Positions 52,082-60,009 of a stretch of 64,000 bases of DNA are shown here, in pieces. A program made the position numbers and the translations under genes. This stretch comes from Pseudomonadota bacterium (GTDB taxonomy: Bacteria > Pseudomonadota > Alphaproteobacteria > Rhizobiales > Hyphomicrobiaceae). The stretch's first letter is position 1; every line of letters starts with the position of its first letter. Location of the stretch: contig JAFAFW010000045.1 in NCBI GenBank assembly GCA_023423275.1, positions 19,163-83,162 on the forward strand, read 5' to 3'. The notes beneath the pieces are model-generated. The model did no database searches. It saw only the letters and a list, made by a program, of their open reading frames with translations, and was not told the DNA's origin.

Positions 52082-52774
52082 TCAGAACCACTCCCAGAGA
52101 TCCTGACGACCGACGAGATCGGCGGAGGGTGTATCCGACACCAACCGGCCGCCTTTCATGATCAGAGCGCGATCGACCACTTTCAGCGTCCGCGGCACGT
52201 TCTGCTCCACGATCATGAGTGCAATGCCGAGTTGCTTCGTGATCCGGTCGACTGTGTCCAGAACGAGGTTGGCCATCGCGGGCGAAAGACCCGTGGTCGG
52301 TTCGTCCAGCAACAGGAGGCTCGGCTTCGTCATCAATGCCATGGCGAAGGCGAGCATCTGTTGCTCCCCGCCGCTCATCGTCGACGCGAGCTGGTGCCGG
52401 CGATGCCGCAGAAACGGAAAGATCGACCAAGCCGGCTGCAGATCGACGTTGTCGTGCTTGAGACCCGCGATAAGCAGATTCCGCTCGACACTCAGGTCGT
52501 TGAACACGTTGCGCGACTGGGGCACGAACGCGATCCCTAGCTGTGCGTTGCGCGGAACCTGTCCCGCCAGCACCTCCATGTCGCGAAATCGAACCGAGCC
52601 CTCGATCCGGGGATGCACACCGACGCAGGCCTTGAGCAGGGTCGACTTGCCGGACCCGTTGTGGCCGAAGACGGCGACCCGCTGTCCAGGCGGAACGCTG
52701 GTCGACACGGTCTTGAGTGCGTGGAACGCGCCGTAATGCACATCCAGGTCACGGCATTGGAGAAGCGCATCCAT
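52082..52774 (-). CDS. Liv-type ABC importer ATP-binding protein (LivF-like), system 2
   Basis: A 230-residue HAAT ATPase with Walker A GHNGSGKST, signature TMSGGEQQML and Walker B LLLLDEPTTGLSP. It is the last gene of the second Liv operon, separated by only 3 bases from the LivG-like gene. It is not closely similar to the system 1 LivF at 33,587, so the two transporters are not a recent duplication (judged by eye). No obvious terminator follows before the lyase gene 120 bases on. Confidence 0.93.
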   Translation of the reverse strand: MDALLQCRDLDVHYGAFHALKTVSTSVPPGQRVAVFGHNGSGKSTLLKACVGVHPRIEGSVRFRDMEVLAGQVPRNAQLGIAFVPQSRNVFNDLSVERNLLIAGLKHDNVDLQPAWSIFPFLRHRRHQLASTMSGGEQQMLAFAMALMTKPSLLLLDEPTTGLSPAMANLVLDTVDRITKQLGIALMIVEQNVPRTLKVVDRALIMKGGRLVSDTPSADLVGRQDLWEWF

Positions 52775-52777
52775 GGA

Positions 52778-53530
52778 TCAGCTTCCGAAATAGAGTTCGG
52801 TCAAAGCCGGCGTTCGGATCAGGTCGTCGACCGTGCCGCGGGCGGCAATGGAGCCGTTGAACATGAACACCGCCTCGTCGCACAAATCGCGCACGAAGGA
52901 GATGTTGTGCTCCACCACGCAGATCGCCCTGCCCGCACTCGCCTCTCCGCGCACCACGTCCTTGATTGCTTCGTAGGCAGGACCTTCGACGCCGGCCATC
53001 GGTTCGTCGAGCAATAGGCAGTTGCCGTCGTTCATGAGCGCACGGGCGATGCTGACCAGTTTCTGCTTTCCGTATGAGAGTTCCGTAGGGCGCCTTTGTG
53101 CTGCATCCACCATCCGGACCTTTTCAAGCTGTGCGTAGGCGCGCTCTTCGACGGCTCGCCGATCTGCCCTGGTGCGCGTGCGAAGCGAGCTGAGCGGGCT
53201 TTCGTCGGGATAGGATCGTGGTGCCACCAGCAGGTTGTCGAGCACGGTCAGCGAAGGGAACAAGCGGATGTGCTGCCATGTCCGCGACAGGCCTACGCGG
53301 GCGCGCTCGTAGGGCGCCAAACCGTCGAGCGAAACGTCGTTGAGCCTGATCGCGCCCTCGTCGGCGCGAACGTTTCCGGTGATCAGATTGAACAGCGAGG
53401 TCTTGCCTGCGCCGTTCGGGCCGATGAGCCCAAGGATCTGTCCAGATTTCATCTGCAATTCGATATTGTCGGCGACGACGATGCCGCCGAACCGTTTGCA
53501 CAGGCCCTTGATGACCAGCACGTGGTGCAT
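52778..53530 (-). CDS. Liv-type ABC importer ATP-binding protein (LivG-like), system 2
   Basis: A 250-residue HAAT ATPase. Walker A is GPNGAGKTS, the degenerate signature is LSYGKQKLVSIARAL, Walker B is LLLDEPMAGVEGP, and the switch His is in VVEHNISF. It lies 3 bases from genes on both sides, so it belongs to a tight operon with the two permeases and LivF. Confidence 0.93.
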   Translation of the reverse strand: MHHVLVIKGLCKRFGGIVVADNIELQMKSGQILGLIGPNGAGKTSLFNLITGNVRADEGAIRLNDVSLDGLAPYERARVGLSRTWQHIRLFPSLTVLDNLLVAPRSYPDESPLSSLRTRTRADRRAVEERAYAQLEKVRMVDAAQRRPTELSYGKQKLVSIARALMNDGNCLLLDEPMAGVEGPAYEAIKDVVRGEASAGRAICVVEHNISFVRDLCDEAVFMFNGSIAARGTVDDLIRTPALTELYFGS

Positions 53531-53533
53531 TGA

Positions 53534-54418
53534 TCAGGCCTCCTTTGCAGTCCGTATCGTTTCCTGCCGCGCACCGAACAGTCCGTGCGGACGGGTAAAC
53601 AGGAAAACGAGGACGAGGCCGGTGAACATCAATCCCTGGAGCGGACCCGAAATCGACGAGGGAAGTTCGATGAAGTGAATGGCCTGCGGGAGAAGCTGCA
53701 GGAGCATTGCTCCGACCATTGGCCCCCAGGGCGTGCGCAAGCCGCCGACAACCACCATCGTCAGGATTGCTGCGGACGCCACGATGTCGAACTGCTCGGG
53801 CGCCACAAACTGAAAGTTGTGAGCGTACAGGCCACCGGCGAGGCCCGCCGCCGCGCACGCCACCGCAAAAAGAGTGACTTTCATGGCTACAGCACTGCGG
53901 CCTAGACTGGTGAAAGCCTCTTCGTCGTCACGCATCGCAGTGATCGCGCGGCCATAAGCACCTCTTGTCAGCCAGATCACCATTGCCACCGTAGCCAGCG
54001 CGCCAGCCCAGGCAATCAGTGCGGGCATGAGAATGGCAAACGGCCAATGAAGAGGGATCAGAGGCGCGATGTTGGCGAGGCCGCCAGGACCTCCGGTGAA
54101 ATCGATATTCTTGATGACCTGTAGAATGCCGAGCTGGAAGCCGATGCTGGCAATAACGAGATAGTCTCCGGATATGCGAAGCGACGGGAGGGACAAGGCG
54201 ATGGACGCAAGGCCTGCGACGGCGATGCCAACCAACAGGCCGAGCGGGATCGGAATTCCGAATTCGCGAACTGACAGAGCGGAGGCGTATGCGCCAAGTG
54301 CAAAAAAGATCGGATGCGCGATGCTCATGAGGCCCGCATAACCGATGATCAGGTTGAAGCTGGATGCCAGCATCACCGCAATCGCGGTCATGAACAGCGA
54401 GGAGGCGATGAATTCCAT
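53534..54418 (-). CDS. Liv-type ABC importer permease (LivM-like), system 2
   Basis: A 294-residue permease: FNLIIGYAGLMSIAHPIFFA near the N-terminus, YLVIASIGFQLGILQVIKNI, the coupling region ITAMRDDEEAFTSLGRSAVA and GGLRTPWGPMVGAMLLQLLP. About nine hydrophobic helices are visible. It ends RPHGLFGARQETIRTAKEA. It is separated by 3 bases from its neighbours. Confidence 0.92.
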   Translation of the reverse strand: MEFIASSLFMTAIAVMLASSFNLIIGYAGLMSIAHPIFFALGAYASALSVREFGIPIPLGLLVGIAVAGLASIALSLPSLRISGDYLVIASIGFQLGILQVIKNIDFTGGPGGLANIAPLIPLHWPFAILMPALIAWAGALATVAMVIWLTRGAYGRAITAMRDDEEAFTSLGRSAVAMKVTLFAVACAAAGLAGGLYAHNFQFVAPEQFDIVASAAILTMVVVGGLRTPWGPMVGAMLLQLLPQAIHFIELPSSISGPLQGLMFTGLVLVFLFTRPHGLFGARQETIRTAKEA

Positions 54419-54421
54419 GGT

Positions 54422-55354
54422 CTAGCCTGCCTGCTGCTCGAGGGACCCGGATACCGCGGAAGGCCCTCGGCTGACGCGACGCTTCGGCCAGCGAATACCT
54501 TTCGGAAAAAACAGGATCGCGATGAACAGGATTCCGAACACGATCAAGGGTTGCCAGCGCGATTCCATGAACAGCACGCTCCCCTGCTGGAGGATGCTGA
54601 TGAAGACAGCGGCGAGGCCTGCTGCGAAGACATTCCCGATCCCGCCCAGAATCGTTGCCGCCACCGCATAGATCATCAGGTGCATTGGCATTTCAGGAAA
54701 TAACGCCAGCTTGCTGCCGGCCAGATACGTCGCGATCACCACGAGTACCGCGGCAATCAGCATCGAAAGCTCGTAGCAGCGACGGCGGTCGATGCCGTAG
54801 ACCTCGGCAAGCTCGGGGTTGTTCGACACCGCGATGAGATATTGTCCGATGCGCGTACGCCCCAGGAAGAACGCTAACGCGCCGATAGTCACACAACATA
54901 CCGCGATGCTCTGGATGTCCCAGTCGCTCACGATCACGCCGCCCACCAGCCGAATGGGCGAGATCATGTCGGGCAGCATGAAGGTCGGCGCGGTTGTGAA
55001 GATCAGCGTCAGGAAGAAAACGACGAATTCTGCAAAGATCAGACTGAAGATGAAGAACGTGATCGTTTCCGATTTGCGGCCCCTGAGCGTCTCGAAGGCA
55101 AATCGCTCCGTACCGACCGAGATCACGATCGCGGGCACCATCGTCAGGACGATGGCCGCCAAGGGCGGCAACTCCATGAGAACGATCAGCACGTACATGG
55201 AGTAGAATGCCACGCCCATAATGGCTGGCTGCGTGAAATTCCAGACTTTCGTCACCTTGAGGACGAAGGCAAAGGCCACGGCGAGCAGCACATGGTAGCT
55301 GGCGTTCGCGACGCTGGTCCAAAGAACCTGCAGCAGAATTTCTGTGGTGAACAT
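54422..55354 (-). CDS. Liv-type ABC importer permease (LivH-like), system 2
   Basis: A 310-residue permease. ATG 55354 gives the normal LivH N-terminus (LLQVLWTSVANASYHVLLAV, then KVTKVWNFTQPAIMGVAFYS). A longer frame reaching to 55,525 overlaps the binding-protein gene and is not family-like. Other landmarks are AEVYGIDRRRCYELSMLIAA and AVAATILGGIGNVFAAGLAA. FFPKGIRWPKRRVSRGP is close to the C-terminus. Confidence 0.91.
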   Translation of the reverse strand: MFTTEILLQVLWTSVANASYHVLLAVAFAFVLKVTKVWNFTQPAIMGVAFYSMYVLIVLMELPPLAAIVLTMVPAIVISVGTERFAFETLRGRKSETITFFIFSLIFAEFVVFFLTLIFTTAPTFMLPDMISPIRLVGGVIVSDWDIQSIAVCCVTIGALAFFLGRTRIGQYLIAVSNNPELAEVYGIDRRRCYELSMLIAAVLVVIATYLAGSKLALFPEMPMHLMIYAVAATILGGIGNVFAAGLAAVFISILQQGSVLFMESRWQPLIVFGILFIAILFFPKGIRWPKRRVSRGPSAVSGSLEQQAG

Positions 55355-55424
55355 GTGGCCGGATTCGTCCTCAAGTCGGGGAAGAAATCGCAAGCTCCGC
55401 CTCTGCTCCGACGGAGCTCCGCTG

Positions 55425-56588
55425 TCACTCGTAGCGACGGATTGGCGTATAGGTCGAGTTCTTGACCTCCAGCAGGTAGACCGGTTTGCGGACCGTATGG
55501 TCATCGCGGAAGCTGATCGGACCACTCATCGGAAGATCGAAGTTTTTCACCGTGAGCAGGGCGCGCCGGAGGTTCTCGCCCGTCAACGGCGTCTTCTCCT
55601 TGTCGAGATGTTCGACCAGGCCCTTGGTTATGTAGGGCAGGTCGTAGAAATACTGCGTAACAGGCAGGTTCGCGGCTTCACGACCTTTCTCCTTTTTCCA
55701 GCGCTCAACATAGGTGCCGACAGCCGGACTGTCGGTGACGCCGGGCGCAAGCGAGGCGACGATGAGCCCGTCCGCCGCGGCGCCCACCTGTTTGACGAGC
55801 AGCGGATTGTAAGCGGCTGTATAGGACGTGATCGGAACTGAAATTCCAAACTGGCGCATCTGTCGGACGACCTGTGGAGAGTCGCCGGCGTTGCCTTGCA
55901 GATGGACGAGTTGGGGATTAGCGGCCCGCAGCTTCAGCAGTGCACCCGTATAATCCGTCGCATTGGGCTCATAACTTTCGAAGGCAGCGATCTTGCCGCC
56001 CAGCTTCTCGAAGTTCTCGCGATAGACCCGTGCGCCGTAGATGCCGCTTTCATCGTTGAGATAAATGACCGCCGCGCGATCGAGCTTGAGTTCTTCGCGG
56101 GCATACTTGGCAAGGAGAGTGACGTCGACATCCGCCAATGGATAGGTCGTGTACACGTAGTCGCCCATCTGCGCGATGCGTGGTGAGACCGCGCCGGTGA
56201 CAAACGTCAGGACCTTGTTGCGGTTCACGATCGGCGCGACGGCCGCGACCACCGAGCTGAAGCCCGTAGAGATCAGTTGGACCTTCTCGACGCCGATCAG
56301 CCGGGTGACGATGTCGATACCGATTTGAGGATTGGCCTGCGTGTCGAGGACGATAGTTTTGAGCGGTCGCCCATTAGCGCCGCCATTCGCATTGATTTCG
56401 GCGATACCCCACTCCAGCGCCTGCACCTGATCCACGCCGAAGGGGGCGGCGGATCCGGTGGTCGGCAACGCGACACCGATCACGAACGGCTCGCGGGTCT
56501 GGGCCACGGCGGAGCGGACCACGAACGGTGCCGAGATGGCGCCTGCCACCAGAGATCGACGGGTCAAGCCTTTATCTGATGAGGTCAT
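55425..56588 (-). CDS. Liv-type ABC importer substrate-binding protein, system 2, with Tat-like signal
   Basis: A 387-residue periplasmic receptor. The N-terminus has LTRRSLVAGAISAPFVV, a twin-arginine-like motif followed by AQ cleavage. The mature start FVIGVALPTTGSAAPFGVDQ matches the family. VVAAVAPIVNRNKVLTFVTG and VHLQGNAGDSPQVVRQMRQF line the cleft. ATG 56588 follows GGGAGAG. It lies 60 bases downstream of the dehydrogenase gene on the same strand and 70 bases before the LivH-like gene. A second transporter in one catabolic island suggests a second related substrate. Confidence 0.91.
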   Translation of the reverse strand: MTSSDKGLTRRSLVAGAISAPFVVRSAVAQTREPFVIGVALPTTGSAAPFGVDQVQALEWGIAEINANGGANGRPLKTIVLDTQANPQIGIDIVTRLIGVEKVQLISTGFSSVVAAVAPIVNRNKVLTFVTGAVSPRIAQMGDYVYTTYPLADVDVTLLAKYAREELKLDRAAVIYLNDESGIYGARVYRENFEKLGGKIAAFESYEPNATDYTGALLKLRAANPQLVHLQGNAGDSPQVVRQMRQFGISVPITSYTAAYNPLLVKQVGAAADGLIVASLAPGVTDSPAVGTYVERWKKEKGREAANLPVTQYFYDLPYITKGLVEHLDKEKTPLTGENLRRALLTVKNFDLPMSGPISFRDDHTVRKPVYLLEVKNSTYTPIRRYE

Positions 56589-56647
56589 TGCACTCTCCCT
56601 TGTGAATCCGTTGGGTGACGCGGCGGAGAACGTCGGTCTGGCAGCAG

Positions 56648-57613
56648 CTATGGCGGTGGGTGCAGGATGCGTACCGGCTTACCGTTGAGGAAGGCGATGA
56701 TGTTCTCGACGACCTGGCCGTAAAAAAGCCGGGCCTGATCGTCGGTCAGGTATCCGATGTGCGGTGTTATGATGACGTTATCGAAGCCGATGAGCGGATG
56801 GTCGCCGGGCAGCGGCTCGGTGTCGAAGACGTCGAGCGCGGCCCCGGCGATGACATTTCGCGAGAGCGCATCAATGAGGGCATTTTCGTCGACAAGAGGT
56901 CCACGCGACGTGTTGATGAGGAACGCCGTGGGCTTCATGAGTTTCAGTTCGGCCTGCCCGATCATGCCTCGGGTGCGATCGCTCAGCACCGAGTGAAGAG
57001 ACACGAAATCCGATGTCGAGAGCAGCTCGTCGCGCGAGACGCAGCGGGCGCCGTGCGCGGCTGCGAGGTCAGGCGTAAGATTCTTGCTGTAGGCGACGAT
57101 GTTCATGCCAAACGGCCGCGCGAGTTCGGCGACCTTGCGACCCACCTGACCAAGGCCGATGATGCCCAGCGTCTTGTCTTTCAGGGACGTGCCGACACCG
57201 CTATGCCAAACGCCACGGCGGACCGCCCGATCCTCGACGACCACGCGCCGTGCCAGAGCGAGGATCAGGGCCATCGTATGCTCGGGCGCCAGGTCCTGGC
57301 GAGCTTGCGTGCCACACACAACCACGCCTCGGGCGGCAGCGGCACCATAATCGATCGACCAATTTACCGGGCCTGTCGCAACGAGAAGCTTGAGGCGCGG
57401 AAGCGCTTCGAAAAGCCAGCCCGGAAACCGCGTGCGTTCGCGCTCGATAACAGCGACGTCGCTGTCGCGCAGTCGCTGGATTATGGCTGCGCGATCGGTG
57501 ATGTGATCGCGCCAGAACGTGATCTGACATTTGCCGGCCAGCGATGACCAATTCGCGCTGCCTTCCGCAACACCAGCGTAGTCATCGAGAACCGTCACGC
57601 GCAAAACAGTCAT
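56648..57613 (-). CDS. D-2-hydroxyacid dehydrogenase family protein
   Basis: A 321-residue NAD(P)-dependent enzyme. The nucleotide fold is GIIGLGQVGRKVAELARPFG (residues 150-169). Catalytic residues are Arg237 (NTSRGPLVD), Glu266 (DVFDTEPLP) and His285 (TPHIGYLTDD), all in place. It leads the minus-strand run with Liv system 2 and the hydrolase/lyase set. A variant of the island's 16-bp GntR site lies 38-53 bases upstream of its start. It may reduce a 2-oxoacid or oxidise a D-2-hydroxyacid intermediate; the substrate is unknown. Confidence 0.92.
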   Translation of the reverse strand: MTVLRVTVLDDYAGVAEGSANWSSLAGKCQITFWRDHITDRAAIIQRLRDSDVAVIERERTRFPGWLFEALPRLKLLVATGPVNWSIDYGAAAARGVVVCGTQARQDLAPEHTMALILALARRVVVEDRAVRRGVWHSGVGTSLKDKTLGIIGLGQVGRKVAELARPFGMNIVAYSKNLTPDLAAAHGARCVSRDELLSTSDFVSLHSVLSDRTRGMIGQAELKLMKPTAFLINTSRGPLVDENALIDALSRNVIAGAALDVFDTEPLPGDHPLIGFDNVIITPHIGYLTDDQARLFYGQVVENIIAFLNGKPVRILHPPP

Positions 57614-57845
57614 CTGGACCGCCCCTTTGCAGACGAGGCTAAATCATGAATTGTCAACAGTAAACAGAAAATCTTCGAACGGCATGTCTACCGCTCCGCT
57701 GTTCGCCTAGGCGACCACTGCAACCGTCGATAGCCGAGACGGTACGGTCGGCCACCTCAACCCAACGCCGACAGGTCCTTGGAGGTCTTGCGGCAGGTGC
57801 CACTGGGCAGCACCGACCGCGCGAAGCCATGTGATGCCGATTGCC
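57614..57845. other. Intergenic region with GntR-site variant
   Basis: Promoter region of the dehydrogenase gene and the 3' flank of the DUF1254 cluster. Apart from the operator-like site at 57,651-57,666 nothing else was recognised in it. Confidence 0.5.
57651..57666. promoter_or_regulatory. Candidate GntR operator 3 (dehydrogenase / Liv 2 operon)
   Basis: TTGTCAACAGTAAACA matches the exact 16-bp site shared by operators 1 and 2 at 12 of 16 positions, keeping the GT-N2-AC core. It starts 38 bases upstream of the dehydrogenase ATG. On the minus strand it contains a TTGACA that could be the -35. Confidence 0.5.
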
Positions 57846-58853
57846 TCATCGGATCTGCTCGGCCTCTGGGAAGGCCCATTGGCCGTTTAGAACCTCCGTG
57901 CGCGCGCGGTAGAGGCGAACGATGTAGTTCCAGCCTGGAAATATCGCGAGATAATTGGAAGCCTTTTCATCGCCGCCGAAATGAATCGTATACGCGCCAT
58001 CGGCGTCCTTCTTGCCGGTTATGTTGTTGAGTGAAACCGCGTTCGTTGGCGACTTCTCCATGTAGCCGTCGCTGTTGTAGACAGTGATCGACCAGAATCC
58101 ATCCACAGGCACATCCTTCACTTTCAGGATGTATGGTGTTTTTCCGTCATTCATCTTAGGCGTGACGTTGATGTAGTAGGCCGCCGATTGCGGGCCGCCC
58201 GCCCACCCTCCAGCGGTTCCGATCAGATGGCGGACCGGGTCGACGTCATTTTTAGCCCCGAACATCCTGGAGCTGTCTGGGACGAACGGCCCCAAGCCGA
58301 GGATTGCCTTCCGAACCGCGGCCAATTGCTTCTGGTCCCAATTCGGCAATTCCAGCTTTCCAACGGCCTCCTGCTTCCAGGTTATCTGGTCCTGCAAGGT
58401 GTGCGCGGCTGCCAGGTCTTTTGGGTCGTCGGGATCGATCACTGTGCGGACCGCCAGATATAGATATCGCGTGCCGACTTTCTCCTGCGTGAAGACGTGG
58501 TCGCCGGGATCGTAAGTGTTGCTGACGATATAGTGGTCCTGATTGATCGCCCGCAGTGACTGGAACCTGCCCTTCGCATCGGGCATCGTGACCGTTACCG
58601 GCGTCGTCAGATCGAAGACTGCGTAGGAAAGAAGAAAGTCGCGGCTGGCGCGGACGACTGGCTGGTCGTCCACGCTGACGGGCTCACGGATGTGTTTAAT
58701 GCGCCCATAAAAGCCGTTGTCGGCCCTGAGTTGAAAATAGTGATCGGTTTCGGCCCTCACGAAATTATCAACGTTCACGGACACAGTTTCGTCGGCGCGC
58801 GCGATCGTAGCAAAGCCGATGAGCGCGACGGCCATGAAAATCGGCATATTCAT
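57846..58853 (-). CDS. Exported DUF1254/DUF1214 protein (short form 1)
   Basis: A 335-residue exported protein. A signal peptide (MPIFMAVALIGFATIARA|DE) is followed by a DUF1254 region (NFVRAETDHYFQLRADNGFY, RASRDFLLSYAVFDL). The C-terminal DUF1214 domain includes VKDVPVDGFWSITVYNSDGY and NYLAIFPGWNYIVRLYRART. ATG 58853 has GGGAG upstream. It is last of four consecutive paralogues. The family's biochemical role is unknown; it is often found in proteobacterial accessory regions. Confidence 0.88.
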   Translation of the reverse strand: MNMPIFMAVALIGFATIARADETVSVNVDNFVRAETDHYFQLRADNGFYGRIKHIREPVSVDDQPVVRASRDFLLSYAVFDLTTPVTVTMPDAKGRFQSLRAINQDHYIVSNTYDPGDHVFTQEKVGTRYLYLAVRTVIDPDDPKDLAAAHTLQDQITWKQEAVGKLELPNWDQKQLAAVRKAILGLGPFVPDSSRMFGAKNDVDPVRHLIGTAGGWAGGPQSAAYYINVTPKMNDGKTPYILKVKDVPVDGFWSITVYNSDGYMEKSPTNAVSLNNITGKKDADGAYTIHFGGDEKASNYLAIFPGWNYIVRLYRARTEVLNGQWAFPEAEQIR

Positions 58854-58896
58854 CGGATGCTCCCTTTGTCGTCGCTTTACATTGGGTCACGCGAAA

Positions 58897-59961
58897 TCAT
58901 TCCACCGGTCGCGGTTCGGGGAACCGCCACGTCCCATTGATGACCTCTTTGCGCGGGCGATAGAGGCGCATCGAGTAGTTCCAGCCCGGTGTGATGGCCA
59001 AATAGTTTTTGGCCTTGCTGGGATCGCCGCCAAATTGAACGGTGTAGGAGCCGTCTTCGTTGGCCTTGGCGGTAAAGTTATTTACGGCGTAGGCTTTCTG
59101 TGGGTTCTCGAACAGGTGTCCATCGGCGTCGTAGACGGTGATCGACCAGAAGCCGTCGACGGGAACGTCCTTGACCGTGAGCGTGTGGACGGTCTTGCCG
59201 TCGTTCGCTTTCGGAAAGACGGTCTTGTAGATTGCGTCTTCCGGCGGGTTTAGCCCCCATGAGGTGGCGGTGGCCAGCAGATGAAACACCGGGTCGACCT
59301 CGCCCTTCCTCCCCATGCGGCGCTCGGTGGTAATCCCCGCGACGCTCTGCAACGCGGCAAGGTGTTTGCGGATTTCGTCGCGGCCGGCGGAGTCCCAGTT
59401 CGGCACCTCGAACTTGCCGAGGTGCGCCTGCTTGACCTCGATCTTGTCCTGCAAGGCGTTTGCGACTTTGACGTCTGCGGGATCAGTGGCATCGATCAGC
59501 GTGCGGATCGCCACAAGGACGTAACGCGTGCCCACGTTGTCCTTCGTAAGAGTTACGGTGGATGGCGCATAGCCAACAAGAGGCGTGTAGTGATCCTCGC
59601 TGATGACCTGGATGGACATGAAGCGCTTGCCAGAGTCGGGCAGAATAATTTTGACCGGCGCAGCATCAAGATCGAACACGGCGCCGCTGTAGAGCGTGTC
59701 GCGGTTCATGCGCACCACCGTCTGATTATCAACGGTTGGCGGCGCACGATAGTGGTAGAACTTGCCGAAACCACCCAGCTCTACGGTGTCTGCGAAGTAC
59801 CGATCGGATTCGGCTCGCGCAAAGTTTGCGACCGTGACATCGTCACCAGGCCGAGGAGCTTGCGCAGATTGGGCGATAGCTGACGAAATCACACACGAGG
59901 CAAGCACAGAGACAGCGGAAAGCTTGCGGAGTGTACGGGCCTTTTCGGATGCGGCTATCAT
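58897..59961 (-). CDS. Exported DUF1254/DUF1214 protein (short form 2)
   Basis: A 354-residue paralogue of the gene downstream. A signal peptide (LSAVSVLASCVISSAIA|QS) precedes NFARAESDRYFADTVELGGF and RMNRDTLYSGAVFDL (DUF1254). VKDVPVDGFWSITVYDADGH, AKNYLAITPGWNYSMRLYRP and the end GTWRFPEPRPVE are DUF1214. The shared VKDVPVDGFWSITVY core shows clear paralogy with the 57,846 gene. The gene is 43 bases upstream of that copy, so they are probably co-transcribed. Confidence 0.88.
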   Translation of the reverse strand: MIAASEKARTLRKLSAVSVLASCVISSAIAQSAQAPRPGDDVTVANFARAESDRYFADTVELGGFGKFYHYRAPPTVDNQTVVRMNRDTLYSGAVFDLDAAPVKIILPDSGKRFMSIQVISEDHYTPLVGYAPSTVTLTKDNVGTRYVLVAIRTLIDATDPADVKVANALQDKIEVKQAHLGKFEVPNWDSAGRDEIRKHLAALQSVAGITTERRMGRKGEVDPVFHLLATATSWGLNPPEDAIYKTVFPKANDGKTVHTLTVKDVPVDGFWSITVYDADGHLFENPQKAYAVNNFTAKANEDGSYTVQFGGDPSKAKNYLAITPGWNYSMRLYRPRKEVINGTWRFPEPRPVE

Positions 59962-60009
59962 GACGTTCGTCCTGGGTCAGAGGCGCAGACCATGAGGTCG
60001 CGCGGTTCT

